64,000 bases of DNA, from contig NC_053144.1 of NCBI RefSeq assembly GCF_016808335.1, positions 19,638,403 through 19,702,402 on the forward strand. The letters are read 5' to 3'. Of the stretch, positions 1 to 10,924 are shown piece by piece. The position numbers were made by a program, and so were the translations under genes. This stretch comes from Panicum virgatum (lineage: Eukaryota > Streptophyta > Magnoliopsida > Poales > Poaceae). Below the pieces are notes generated by a model. The model was given only the letters and a program-made list of their open reading frames with translations, was not told the DNA's origin and searched no databases. Positions within the stretch are counted from its first letter, which is position 1; each line of letters opens with the position of its first letter.

Positions 1-96
1 GGGGCGGAGGAACAGTATGGTCTTTGTGAGCGCCTACGCCGCCCCGCGCATGCGATCTCCCCCCGACTACGTGCTCCCCACCTGCGCTTCCTCTCA

Positions 97-451
97 TCAT
101 GCAGCCCCGTGCAGGCCTGGCGGCCGCATGGCGGCGTTCTCGAGCCGGCCCCAGCTCCTGGCGGCGGCGTCAGCCAGTGACCCATCGGACGCGAACTCGA
201 GGAGAAGGCCATGCTCTCCGGCCGCGACGGCGCACGAGCCAAGGCATGCCACGAGGTACAACGAGCAGAGCCCCTCCAGCATGTGCTCCCATGCGCCACA
301 ACTGCGCCGCCGCCTCGCCAGCGGCGCCGGCCGACTTAACAGGCAAAAACTGCTCCGAGGCGTCGTCGGAGGCCAGCCACACGACAGCGCACAACGCGCG
401 GCGGCCCAACGTGCGTAACCGCCTGAGCTTCCTCGCCGCCGAGGGATCCAT
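97..451 (-). pseudogene. MAPKKK17/18-like kinase, 5' fragment, frameshifted
   Basis: Reading the minus strand from an ATG at 451, the first frame gives a kinase N-terminus: a start MDPSAARKLRRLRTLG, a damaged glycine loop followed by VVWLASDDAS, and the VKSAG stretch that carries the ATP-binding lysine. Near position 300 the match moves to another frame, which reads LVACLGSCAVAAG, EHGLLLEFASDGSLADAAA and GLHGAA, matching the hinge and helix-D region. This layout is that of the short, intronless plant MAPKKK17/18 group (ABA-responsive MAP3Ks), known to me from the family. The glycine loop lacks its normal GxGxxG, and nothing resembling the HRD or DFG motifs follows, so this is a truncated, non-functional fragment. 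Family-level assignment is fairly secure; the exact subfamily is inference. Confidence 0.6.
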
Positions 452-540
452 GCCGTTCCTGTTCTGTCCTCGCCACCATGTACTAAGCTCAAGATGAACA
501 CTGCGTCGACACCCACCATGTGTTTGATGCAAACCATGTT

Positions 541-836
541 TGGTTAATTTCGTCAAAAGAGAATCTTACGTGTATGAAGTGCTAAATAGAGTTTATTTGT
601 AAAACCTTTTACAGATGGATGCAATTTTGCGAGCCGAATCTAATGATCCTAATTAATACATGATTAGATATAGTAATATTACAGTAATTATGCTCTAATT
701 GTCCTCCAAGCATGCGGTCAAAGGCCTCATAAGCTACAGTATCGTTACAGTAACTATACTTGTGGAGGTGCTTTTGTAATTAGATTTTATTTAATATATC
801 TAATTAGTAGTCGAAGTTGTAAAAAAAATTTCGGCC
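541..836. mobile_element. Degraded Tourist-like MITE
   Basis: AT-rich sequence sharing the phrase around 'gtttatttgtaaaa', 'ttgcgagccgaatctaatga' and 'ctaattaat' with the intact MITE at 17434-17688. The right edge ends in GGCC followed by TAA, like that element. The left terminal repeat is not recognisable, so this looks like an old or end-deleted copy. Confidence 0.45.
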
Positions 837-1535
837 TAACAAGAACAGAGGTAACCATGCAGTCAGGACAGCAAAGCAGCGTGACACGGGTCAGATATAC
901 TGGCGATGTAGCAGCACAAAGCCCTCTCCCTCGCTGCGTCTGACCCCGGTGCCGTCACGTGAGAAGCTCCACAGACTTTCTCACTCAGACGACGCTCATT
1001 GACATTGTCACACAAGGAGTCTCTCCGCTGGAGCCCACTGATGGGGCGACACGAAGAATGGAGGCAGGCCCACAGGCCACAGTGCGCTACCCATTACCAT
1101 GACCTCCTTCATCCAATTGCACTGCCTTTGAGAACGACGCGGCGCCTCATTTTTTTTAAACGATCTGCCAGTGCTCTGGCTTACTTAAAAAAAATTGCAC
1201 TGTCTTCGTATTACTTCTTGCCCCACCATGTCTGCAGCCTCAATATTTTTACACGTCTAAAACATTAAGACAGTTTGAGACACCTACATACATGCAATTA
1301 GTTTATCTTAATTTCATAGCTATGGTTATTCATGAGCAGCCCCAGTCAGATTAGTATACGTGGTCCTATGTTGATTTCCATTGCTTCAATTTCAGCACTA
1401 TTTATTCTAACAAAAACTTACTATGTATTTAGGTGCTTCAAAAAAAATTAATCACCCATTGAACCAAAACATCTTTTAAAAAAGTGTTCGATATAAAAGT
1501 TTCTCAAAATTCAAAGTGCTTCTACATTGTACCCG
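837..1535. other. Intergenic, no gene recognised
   Basis: Moderately AT-rich sequence. A short open frame on the plus strand (999-1268) has no recognisable motif. I see no RNA gene or element boundary until the terminal repeat that begins near 1540. Confidence 0.4.
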
Positions 1536-2592
1536 AAAAAATAGGGTAAATTGGCTGGAGGACATCGCTCAAAGTTGGCATTTGCTACAAACCATCAAAA
1601 AATATGTCTTTGCCACAACACACCGCTCAACCATGCCAATTTGCTGTAGAACACTGAAACCTATATTCTATTCAGATTAAATGGAAAGCAAGGAGAAATA
1701 TCAAAATTACCCCCCCCCCCGCTGCATACAAACCAGGCTCCACGCTCACGACATCCAGCGAAGGCAGCGGCGCTCCAAGCGAGCGCGGTCGGATCCCGCC
1801 GGCGGCCCTCCCGGTGTCCACGCCCTCCCGACCCTGCTCCTCGCGGCGACGGGGCTCGCACCTGGCCGCGGCGGCCCCTGCTTCTGTGGCAGCAGGGCCC
1901 GCACCCGGCCGCGGCGGCCCTGCTCCCGGTGGCGGCGGCCGCATCGGTACTCGCACCCAGCCACGTGGGTCGGCGGATGTGAGGGAGGAAGTGGAGGGCG
2001 GCTCGGCCACTGCGTGGGTACGAGGCCATGCGCGAGGGCGCCGGTGAAGCCGTAGGCCGGCAGGTCTGCTCTCCCTCGCGAGCCGCGCGGAGAGCGCCAG
2101 CGAAGCCGCAGTCCTGCCCGCCTGCTCCTCCCTCGCATGCCGCCAGCTGTGCGGTGAGCGCTGGCGAAGCCGCAGGCCGGCCGACCCACTCTTCCCTCGC
2201 GAGCCGCGCGGGTAGCGCCGGTGAAGCTGCAGGCGGACCAGCTCGCTCCTCCCTCGCGTGCCGTGTGGTGAGCGCCGGCGAAGCCGCATGCCGGCCCGCC
2301 CACTCCTCCGTCGCGCCGTCGCGCGGAGAAGCGTCGGCCATGGCGGCGGCGCTGCGGGAGGGGCGTGAGGTTGAGATTGGGGCGATCCGTTCAGTAACGT
2401 TGGAGTCAGGCGAGGATAAGAATGTAAATTTATGTAACTTCCTATTAAAATCGAGTATTATAATGAATTTAGTGTCCTATAGCAAATTACTACCATTGAA
2501 CGGTGTCTCTCAGCCAAGACATCATTTTTCAGTGGCTCCCAGCAAAAGCTAGCTTTGAGCGATGTCCATCAGCCAATTTTCCAAAAAAAAAA
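1536..2592. mobile_element. Pack-MULE-like element with GC-rich cargo
   Basis: The two ends are long, imperfect inverted repeats. Sequence from about 1545 (aaattggctggaggacatcg) runs for roughly 90 bp and matches the reverse complement of about 2497-2582 (ggacatcgctcaaag is shared exactly). Long terminal inverted repeats of this size enclosing GC-rich, gene-like cargo are the hallmark of Mutator-like Pack-MULEs in grasses. The interior jumps to very high GC from about 1720 to 2400 and is open in several frames because of a tandem repeat. I could not identify the captured gene, and I could not define a convincing 9-bp target duplication. Confidence 0.55.
2038..2337. repeat. Degenerate ~57-bp GC-rich minisatellite, about 5 copies
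   Basis: Units begin with GCGCCGGTGAAGCCG-like sequence at 2038, 2094, 2158, 2215, 2272 and 2331. Spacing is 56-64 bp, so most units preserve no fixed frame. Each unit also contains a CTCCCTCGCGAGCCG-like block. The array keeps several frames open, which explains the long low-complexity Ala/Arg/Pro-rich reading frames here; I do not call them genes. Confidence 0.7.
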
Positions 2593-3626
2593 TGTAGTAC
2601 ATTCACTGCCGCGAAGTTTTCTAGTCAGAACTGAATGACTCGTTCCTAAATCAATTCCGTACTGTACATTTGCAAGAGATAGAGATGGAGGGAGAAGCGC
2701 GGTCGATCAATGAATCCTGATAGCTCCGTCACGGAACAGAAGCGGCAACGCACGGGCTGATTAGCGCGTGACAGCGAAAGACCACGCTGCCAAGAAACAA
2801 GATGGCACGCTGCCGTCACGGAACAGAAGCGGTGACGCACGGGCTGATTCAAGACATAGAAACAAGTATAAGTTATGCATATAAATTATATATGTCTTGA
2901 ATTCTTGAAAGTTATGCTAAAATTCTAGTTACTAACGAGTTATGTATGTCAAAATTATATTCATAAGTTAGAATATCTTAAAAATAGAAAGTTGTAGGAA
3001 TAAAAAATTTCTAAAAGTGGAAATCGCTAGCTTGCATGGCTCCTGGCGAGCGACCGCTAATTAGCTCGCCTCACCCGCAGCGAATTGATTTTCTTTAGTG
3101 CTGCCGGTGACTCACCCATGATGATAATCAGACGGCGAATCGCTCGATCAAGGTTAATTCTTTGTACACGTTTGACAAAAACCACGTGAATTTAAATTAA
3201 AAAAGTGCAAACCGCATGTGAAATGGATCATCCGGCGAGGTCGTTGTTTACACTTTTAGTATTTGCAAAGCGTAAAATTCCAATATCAAAAAAACTATTA
3301 TTTTGATGACGGAAGGTGCTCTAATAAATTATCGATTCCATTCTCAATGTTAAAATATTTTATGATTATTATTAGAACGATTTCTTGCTTTACCCTATCC
3401 TTTTAAGTTATTTGGTACAGTACTGATTACTAAAAATACAAAAAAAATATTATTACTGATAGGATAAAATATAAATAATCTGCTAGAGATGCTCAGCCGC
3501 CCGGACAGCGATTTCCGTAAGTCCGTGGAGCGCTGCTGCCGGTGATGACAGCGGAACGGGTCGAGCAGCAAAGGCGAAACGGATAAACGTTACCGCCACA
3601 ACCTGTCGCCATTCGCCAGTCGCGCG
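2593..3626. other. Intergenic, no gene; 37-bp direct repeat
   Basis: No gene recognised. A near-identical 37-bp direct repeat lies at 2726-2762 and 2813-2849 (ccgtcacggaacagaagcgg in both), 87 bp apart. The remainder is AT-rich, turning GC-richer from 3490 up to the hAT insertion point. Confidence 0.5.
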
Positions 3627-4592
3627 CAGGGTTTAACTTTTCGGCGGTAAACCGGCGAAAAACCGGTGAATTTACCGTTTTCGGTAGGTACCGGAAAGTG
3701 GTATACCGGTGTTTTTCGGTATTTTTCGTTTCGAATTTTAAAATTTCAAAAAAATTTATAAATAACTGTCAAAAAAATCGGCAAAAATTATGATAAAAAA
3801 CTAGGGATTTTTATTAGCTTATAGCACTTGAAATCATTCAAATCTAAGTTGATTTGGTAGGTCAAAATGATGAATTTTCTATGAGGAGTGAAAATTTGGT
3901 AGGTCAAAATGATGAATTTGCTATGAGGAGTCAAAATCTAAGTTGATTTGGTAGGTCAAAATTTGCTTAAGTCTCACCATCTATGAGGAGTGAAGAACGC
4001 AGGTACTTAAGCAACCGAAAAGTTTTTATATCTATATTTCGTTTTTTCTAGTTATTCCATTCATTTCATACAAAATCTTCGTATGCAGAGACTATGCATT
4101 TGCTACATGGATTATGGATGGACAATACTTTCGATTACTGTGGAAGCAATGTGTTGTATTAATTGGACTACGGACTTAATTGTAATAATTTTAATAGACT
4201 TTGTACTTTGGACTAAGTACGTGTGCACTTTGGACATGAATTATGTGTTTCGTTTTCGTATTTCTCATTGTGTGCTGGAGTTTCTTATATGTTGTGTATT
4301 ATAATCTATAAATATAGACATAATTAGGGCAAACTCCTCAAAATTTTCAATTTCTTTTCACAAATACATAATTTCCCCATCATTTTCCAACTGTTTCCAT
4401 CATTTTTCGGTGAAAAGCACCGAAAAAACCGGCGAGATGCACCGAAAAAACCGGCCGGTATACCGAAATTTCGGAATTTTGAATTTGAAAACTCTTTCCG
4501 ATCGAAATTACCGGAAAACCGCGAAATTTCGGCCGGTATACCGTTTCCGGTGGTCACCGAAATTTTTTTGAAAAACGAAAACGTAAACCCTG
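3627..4592. mobile_element. Non-autonomous hAT element, 966 bp
   Basis: The left end starts CAGGGTTTAACTTTTCGG and the right end, reverse-complemented, starts CAGGGTTTACGTTTTCG. Both are CAGGG-type hAT termini. The flanks are an 8-bp target duplication with one mismatch: GTCGCGCG at 3619-3626 and CTCGCGCG at 4593-4600. Subterminal regions are dense in ACCGG and TTTCGGT words in both orientations, typical of hAT subterminal repeats. The AT-rich middle (about 4080-4330) has no transposase frame and resembles the 3' untranslated region of an autonomous hAT element, so this is a deletion derivative. Confidence 0.75.
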
Positions 4593-6359
4593 CTCGCGCG
4601 TGCGGCCCCGGAAAAGCGCAGCGGGGCCTCGAGAAACAGCCCAGCCGTAGCCGTGGAGCCGAGCCGACGGAGGAGCGGGGGTCGCGGGAGGATCGGGTGG
4701 CTCCGTCGGCGGCTGGCTGGCTGCCTGTACCGACGAGGCGACGTGGAGCCGGGCCCCAACCACGTGGTGGCCCTCGTGTGTGTCTGCTGCTGGCTGTACG
4801 AGCGGGCCTACGAGGACCTTCCGTGCCACGGGCCCACGGCCCTGGACTGCGTGGCCCCGGCCGGATCTTCTGCGGCGAGCCGGATCTCACAGATCGGTAC
4901 AGCTGGTGGAGGCCTGCTCCTCGACAAATACAAGACAAATCCCCACGCTTATTATACCGTCGACCCGTATCCTTGCAGTTGCACCCACCTATTTGATCTC
5001 ATTGACCCCATCGAGCGAAAATCATGTGCCACTTAATTATATGTCTCCGAACTACGGCGAATCACGACCGTATATACTTGGTGTGCGCATCGATCAGGCC
5101 ATCAGCACATCACGTACGTGTATAGATGTAATGCGACGCGTGCACCACATAGAATCGTGCTCCAGCTAGGCTTGTTTTTTTTTTTGAAGAAGTTAGGCTT
5201 GGTTTGGTTGGCCCGTTGCTGGTCGTCGATGGAACGAGCAAAGCTACGCGACAAAGCTGGCGACGTGCCGCTACGGGTACTTGTGCTCCGGACGGCCACG
5301 GCGCCGCAGTCAAAGACAGACAGCTAGGCGGAGTAGTGGTCGACCGATCCCCTTCCTCCCAGCCCCGCATGGCCGCATGATATGTGCCGTACGGGTGGTG
5401 CTGGGCCGCATGATTACCGGCAAGAAAAGACAGCCATCGGCGATCGGCAGGAGCCATTATCACGGCGGCCGTGTCCCCCGATCGGTCGCCACGGCCGCGG
5501 GCACGCGCCGAGCGACGACGGCGACCGTTTCGCCTCGCGTGCGCGCGCGCGCGCGCTCCTGGTGCGTCGCTGTCCGCCAGGCGGCCGCGCGTTGGCGTGC
5601 GTAGTGTACCTGCAGGTACAGGAGGGGTTGGCTGGCGCCGGTGGCTTCGGCCTCGGCCGGCTCCACCTCAGGTGAGCTCGTCGTCGGGTGGTGGCTGGCG
5701 CGTGTGGAGCGCGGGCGAGCTGCTTCGGCTTGTCGGAAATTCTGCTCGGGTTTCACTCCGGTGCTTGCCGCGCCTCGGCGTCGGCTGGTGCGGAAAGCCG
5801 GCGATCCCGTTCGTCCACGCCGACGCTGGGGTTTTCACTTGTGATCGAGCTGTGGGGGGTGGGGGGGGAGGGGGGCAGCGAGGCATGGAATTTGGGTGCC
5901 ACAGAGGAGTGGTAGGTGGTAGCTTTGTCTGGTCCGCGAGAAATCGGAGATTCCTCGGCAGGCTCTGCTGTTCTCCGCTGGCGGCTGGCCGCCTCCGGTT
6001 TCAGGCCGCCTTTTGGGATTTCACGGAGCTACCAGTCCGTTCTCTCCGGTTGAGAAACAGACAGCGTGTGCTTGCGCGGTTCATGCACATCCACGGACCA
6101 CAGAGTGGAAGACCGTCTGTGCTCTTGTTCGTAGTTTTCCGCAAGTACAGAGCTGGGGTGATCTTTGACAGCTACTAGTAGTGCGTTTGCTCTGCTCGAT
6201 AAAAGGGAGGCTAGCGAACAGAGCATCTGCCCAAGCACCAACCAACCAATCACGGTGCATACAGTACCTTTTTTATGAGAATGCGTGGTGTGTACACTTT
6301 TTTTTTCAAGTAGCAGGAGCACTAGAGAATCATGTAAGAACTCAATTAGGTACCCACGC
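4593..6359. other. GC-rich promoter/5'-leader-like region, no gene supported
   Basis: GC-rich sequence with many overlapping open frames and no recognisable protein motif. It includes a (GC)n run near 5540-5555 and a leader-like stretch ending ccacctcaggtgagctcg at about 5660-5680, which looks like an exon end with a splice donor. It may be a stranded promoter and first non-coding exon of a plant gene, but no coding exon follows. I do not support any of the open frames as genes. Confidence 0.35.
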
Positions 6360-6577
6360 TGACCGCGCGCTCAATGCAGATGGGCTGCCGGAAAGTCCGA
6401 GGACGCGCTTGCCAGGGCTTACACACGCACACACCTGTACACACGCACGCACACACGCACTAGGTGCCCCTCTGGGGAAAATCCCCGGTGCCACACCCGA
6501 GCGATCCCAGACTGGGAATCGAACCCGGGCGGGTGGCCTCCACGACGGGAGGGCGCACCACTGCGCCACAGGCGCGT
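6360..6577 (-). mobile_element. tRNA-derived SINE
   Basis: On the minus strand there is an RNA polymerase III type internal promoter: an A box TGGCGCAGTGG (6558-6568) and, 32 bases further, a B box GGTTCGATTCC (6515-6525). This tRNA-like head is followed downstream by a non-tRNA body with a CA/GT-rich stretch (about 6421-6461). The body is not a tRNA fold, so this is a SINE rather than a tRNA gene. The left (3') end and target duplication are not clear. Confidence 0.65.
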
Positions 6578-6819
6578 TGGCGTGTGTATACCTTAGGTCG
6601 CGCAAAAACGACCCATTGCACGCCAGCCTTTCATCCGGATTGCTGGTGAGAGCATGTATTATAACCGGCGAACTGCCGGCGAAATCCGACGTGGGCGGAG
6701 AAAAAAACGAGGAGGGAAAATGAGCGGCCGTCTCGCGACGCGCCCGCGCGAGCCGGCGAGGAGGCGCCGCTGCCCCTGCTATTGGCTGAGCTGGTGGGCC
6801 CCGCCACACCGCGTGCAGC

Positions 6820-7320
6820 CAGGTTTTTTGTTACCGACCGGAATTGGTCCGGACCGGTTCCTGTTCCGGTCGGTTTTAAACCGGCCCAAATTCAAAATTC
6901 AAATTTGAATTAAAAAAATGAAAAATCCCTAAAAATACTTCAAGTTGCGACGAATCTAATGGTGTCGAAATTTTTTCAAATATTCGTTCATTTAGTATAC
7001 TTTGCGGTCATTTGAAGTTAAACCAAAAAAGAAAAAAAAAACGCCGGCCCATTAAGGCCCATCACGCCGGCATATGAGGCACGCGGTCTGCTCCCACTCC
7101 CAGAACCCTCACGCCCGCCAACCACTCCCTCTTCCGCTCCCAGTCCCTCACTCCGCCGTCAGCACGCCTCGACCAGTGCTCGCGCCCGGACAGCCGGTCG
7201 GTCGGTCCGGTTAGCCGGCCGGTCGGTGGATCTACCGGCCAGCACCGGGAAAACCGGGCACGTAACCGGTTACTCGGCCGGAATCGGCGGTTAGCCGAAG
7301 GAAGGTATGCATTTTTTTCC
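6820..7320 (+). mobile_element. hAT-like element 5' end, truncated
   Basis: Begins CAGGTTTTTTGTTACCG, followed by dense GGACCGG and ACCGG subterminal words and then an AT-rich leader around aatctaatggtgtcgaaa, which I recognise as typical of the 5' end of grass hAT elements. GGTCGGTCGG and ACCGG words recur near 7195-7290. No matching right end or 8-bp duplication was found, and no transposase frame is present. Confidence 0.45.
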
Positions 7321-7399
7321 CTATTAGTTGATTTAGAATATTAGATGATTTGTTTTAGGATTTAGGTAAGATTTCGGTGCATATCAAGGTGCATATATG

Positions 7400-9057
7400 A
7401 TTTCAGTGTAAGTAATACAGTGCACTCTCCTTTGCTGGACGTACGGCCTCCTTGGCCGGAACCAGGATAAACCCGGTGTCATTATATTTCTTCTTGCATC
7501 AACCAGCTAGAGGCAGTAACACGTGTAAAGATCACCGGGGTGTCCGACCCTAGAGGGGGAGGGGGTGAATAGGGTCGCTAATCGTTTTTTACCTTAGGGT
7601 TCAAACTACTAGCATAAGATAAACCTAACACGTCCTACACATACTAGTTATGACTAAGGTTTATCTATGCTACTCTCTACTTACCCCTAAAAGACTTACA
7701 ACCTATAGCCAAACCTAATCAAACCAAATAGGAAAGTAAAGGTACACAAGATAGAGTAAATGCGGAAACGTAATACGGTAAGTAAAGAGATAAGGGAGAG
7801 GATATGCAAACTCCCGTGAAGACACCAAGACACACGATTTAACGTGGTTCGGTTAGGACACCAAGTCTCTCCCTACGTCCACGGCCACTTGTCCAACACG
7901 AACAAGTGTGATGTCGAGTCTCTTCGCTTGATCATCGTCTTGCGTTGGCCACCAAGGCACCCGGCAAGCAAATGCTAAGTGCCACCAAGTCACCAAGACG
8001 AGGTCACCGCCACCGTCTATCTCGAAGCGTCACCACGGCACCGTCTTCACTATCGGAGCTTCTCACCAAGAGGGGTCTCCTTCCCCGCACAAAGTGATGT
8101 TGCCTCTCCACACCAAGTAGGAGGGTCACACGACGAGTACAAGTGTTTGCTTGCCGCAGCAAGACTTCTCTCAAGGGAGCTCTCGCAAGAACTAATCCCT
8201 AATCAAGCACTAAGCACTCTAACAAGTGTGCTTAAGCCTATATGATGTACAATGAAGCTCTATGGTGGTTGGAGATGATCTTTAGCTCTTGTATACTTCC
8301 TTGAACTCCAGCACTCTCAAATGACCCGGCCTTGGGGGTATATATAGGCAGCATAAGCAAATATAGCCGTTGGAGAAAAGCTGCCAGAAAATTGCGTAAC
8401 GCCGGTTAATCCGACGTACCCCAAAAGCCATCATCGGTTCAACCGGTGTATATAAACTGCTAATTGAAAAACTAGCCGTTAGCAATCAACCGGTGTATCG
8501 CCGGTTTAACCGATGTAATCAACCGGTGTATGTAATATTAGCGTCGGTTTAACCGGTGAGTGTAACTTCTTCATGTTCCTCCAAAAACCACCTCTCTGGA
8601 CAACTGAACCGATGCAATTGACCGATGCATCGTCGGTTCAACCGGTGTAGGTATTTTCCTCGGTCTTCATCTGCCAATGCACCGACATATATCACTTTCG
8701 TAGCGTCGGTTCATCCGGTGTAAAACCCTAGCCCGCAGACCTTCTCTGTGATTGCATCGGTGAGTTCATTTTGCCCTACGTCGGTTTAACCGATGATAGC
8801 AAAATGCCTCAATCCTTGTCCCTTGGACCGAAGAGCGTAGGGGCGGCCCTTCGGGCCTTGCTACGCCTCTCCTCTCTTTGTCATCACTTAACCTAAAAGC
8901 CTGAGAATAGTCATCTTAACCATCACATTAGTCCAAATGTTGTGTGTGTCATCAATCGCCAAAACATTATATTGAAATATGGCATGAGAGGCCATTTTCA
9001 CTACAACACGCAGCCCATTTACTAGCCAGTGCTAGGCCGCGGGGTCTGGACACCGAC
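7400..9057. mobile_element. Old Gypsy LTR fragment interrupted by a solo LTR
   Basis: The flanks of the solo LTR at 7524-9005 join to read as the 3' part of a grass Ty3/Gypsy LTR: 'ccaggataaacccggtgtc' (about 7463-7482) on the left, then 'gcccatttactagcc' and 'gggtctggacaccgaca' on the right, ending in CACCGACA at about 9057. That ending resembles RIRE2-type LTRs, and the LTR at 56394-57792 also terminates TGTCGG/CCGACA. Neither end of the old LTR nor an internal region is preserved. Assignment is inference from the terminal phrase. Confidence 0.4.
7524..9005 (-). mobile_element. Solo LTR, 1482 bp, target duplication ACACG
   Basis: The element starts TGTAAAGATCACC and ends TCACTACA, with perfect 5-bp flanks ACACG at 7519-7523 and 9006-9010. 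It is the same family and the same length (1482 bp) as the solo LTR at 22740-24221, in opposite orientation. The sense strand is minus: a TATA-type box lies near 8335-8346 (ggtatatatagg on plus), with the leader running to lower coordinates. The region 8390-8800, upstream of TATA in the sense direction, is full of ACCGGT/TCGGTT repeats. The 3' end, reverse-complemented, matches LTRs followed by initiator-Met primer sites in grass retrotransposons, probably Copia (inference). Confidence 0.8.
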
Positions 9058-9626
9058 ACCTGTGGTGGAGGACTATAACTTGGCATCCGGTGAGAGAAGA
9101 GGAATGACGCAACCAAGGATTGACACAGGCTCCTGGACGCAGAAGGGTAGGAATGCAAAGGAAGCTATTGGTAAAGCTTGGTTAAAGTTTTTTCATATTG
9201 CGGGAGTACCGGAAGACAGGCTGACAATCCATACTTTATCAGCGTGGTCCGGGAGACACAAAAACGCACTTTCCAGGATTGTTATCCTTCTTTTCAGCTT
9301 GAGGACAAGCTGTTGCTCAGCACTACGTGCGGCGTGCAAAAAAGGTCTGGTTGAAGCCACGGATATCTCTAGTCGGTTTTCAGGATTAGATTTGGTTGTT
9401 AGATTGATTAGATCGGTTAGTCAGAGGTTTGGATAAAGTTTGTTAGTTTGTTGGGCTTGTTGGTAGGCGTCAGCGTTGGGCATGTATGCCCGGCGATGTA
9501 ATCTGATCAATTCAAGCAATGAGAATACCTTCCCTCCTATCTCTAACTTCTTCTTAAGGGTGGAGCAGAGGGGATCCGATCCCTTCCCTCTATCGTCATC
9601 TACCCGGCTAGGTCCTAGCTATCACA
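9058..9626 (+). mobile_element. Debris: transposase-like fragment and LTR-like fragment
   Basis: Around 9150-9260 one frame reads KAWLKFFHIAGVP and, after a frame change, a second reads ADNPYF; together these resemble hAT-type (DUF659-like) transposase. From 9397 (TGTTAGATTG) to 9626 (CTATCACA) the sequence looks like a short Copia-type LTR, with 'gatgtaatctgatcaattca' and a TG..CA outline, but the 5-bp flanks do not match. Both identifications are weak. Confidence 0.3.
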
Positions 9627-10924
9627 AAACTGCTTTTGAATCTTTGCAAGCTGGTCGGCCTTGGCCTCGGTTAATTTCCCATCAGCAAGAATTACTTCTG
9701 CCTGTTGCACAAAAGCTTTTTCTGTAAACTTAATGTGAACAGCTTGAGCTTCTTTGCGAGTTAAACCAAGTATGTCACCGAACTGTTTCAGCATTAAAAA
9801 CTCTGAATCGTCTTTCTTTGTGGAGATTGCTGTTCCAAATGATACGTTCGTTGTCTCCCCAGTGATGCAGAACATCAAGTATGTCTCATAGAGCTCAGTC
9901 CTGTCTCTCAATGGAATGTCATCCTTGAGGGTTGTCTCTTTCTGGACTGACTTTCTCAGCTTTTCTTTAAGCTCTTTATCAGGTCTAGTCTTTCTTAATG
10001 TCTCCACAATGATTCCCATTCATATTCATCATCCTCTCCCTCAGATTCCGAAGTCACGCTTGATGCCTCAGTTTCAGCAGTTGGAGACAGCTCTCCTTTA
10101 ATGTCAGCTAAAAGCTCACTAACAACAATTGAAGGAAATTAGCTTCTTCAGTTCTTTTGCAGTTTCAATGCGGTTCCCAGCTTCTTTTGCTCTATGAATG
10201 TAGCTCAGGAACAACTTTCGTACCTGACCATTTGAATGTGACTACTTAGAATAGTGGACTGAATTTGCTTAAGCAATATAATAAAAGAATATAAATAGAT
10301 TATTAGAGAAGATCATGGGAAAATAAGCTAGTACATAATAATTTATCATATGTAAAGGGAAAATACATACTGCTTTGCTAAACAATGTGACTACTTGGAA
10401 TACTGAAACTGAATTTGCTTAAGGAATATATAATAAAATAATATAAACAGATTATCAGAGAAGATCACAAGGAAATAAGCTAGTACATAATAATTTATCA
10501 TATTTAAAGCAAAAATACATACTGCTTTACTAAAGATCGCCATGATAGCCTCCTTTTTCAAGTTTAGACTTTGTGCTGCCTTCTTAACAGCCTCTCGTCT
10601 GTCAGCATGATATCCATCAACAGATGCAATGGCTTCCTTGACAACCTGTAATATGCCCAAACAAATGTAAGAACACTGATACAGAGCAAACCATCAACAT
10701 TGCTACAACATATGGCATGAAAGCCAAAGAAATGCAAAGAAAGGCGCCGCAAAAACTATTTAGTATCACCTTTTCGAACAATTGGCCACAGATCTCAGTA
10801 TGAGCAGCATCCACAGTTTCTTGAGGGATGCAGAGACGCACTTGGAATGCCATCAGAGTTTCCACTTCCTCCTTGCTCAGCTCTCCGTCAGCTACAAACT
10901 GCTGAAGCTTCTGTCTGTAGATTT
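9627..10924 (-). pseudogene. TIC110: TIC110 (chloroplast inner-envelope translocon) fragment
   Basis: Three exons with introns match the C-terminal half of TIC110, which in plants scaffolds stromal chaperones at the inner envelope import channel. Exon 10924-10770 encodes KLQQFVADGELSKEEVE and VRLCIPQETVDAAHTEI; exon 10645-10523 encodes VVKEAIASVDGYHADRR and LNLKKEAIMAIFSKA; exon 10223-9627 encodes FLSYIHRAKEAGNRIETAKE, DDIPLRDRTELYETYLMF and ILADGKLTEAKADQLAKIQK. Introns keep GT and AG borders. The copy is broken: a frame change near 10128 (after KKLISFN), a 2-base insertion near 10018 after DEYEWES, and an abrupt end at 9627 against LTR-like sequence. The N-terminal transmembrane part is absent. 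It is a genomic fragment, not a processed copy. Confidence 0.88.

Noticed and set aside
1661..2341. A 226-aa Ala/Arg-rich minus-strand protein
   Set aside because: Open only because of the GC-rich tandem repeat; the other frames are equally open.
6500..6577. A tRNA gene on the minus strand
   Set aside because: A and B boxes are present, but the sequence does not form a full cloverleaf and continues into a repetitive body. It is a tRNA-derived SINE head.
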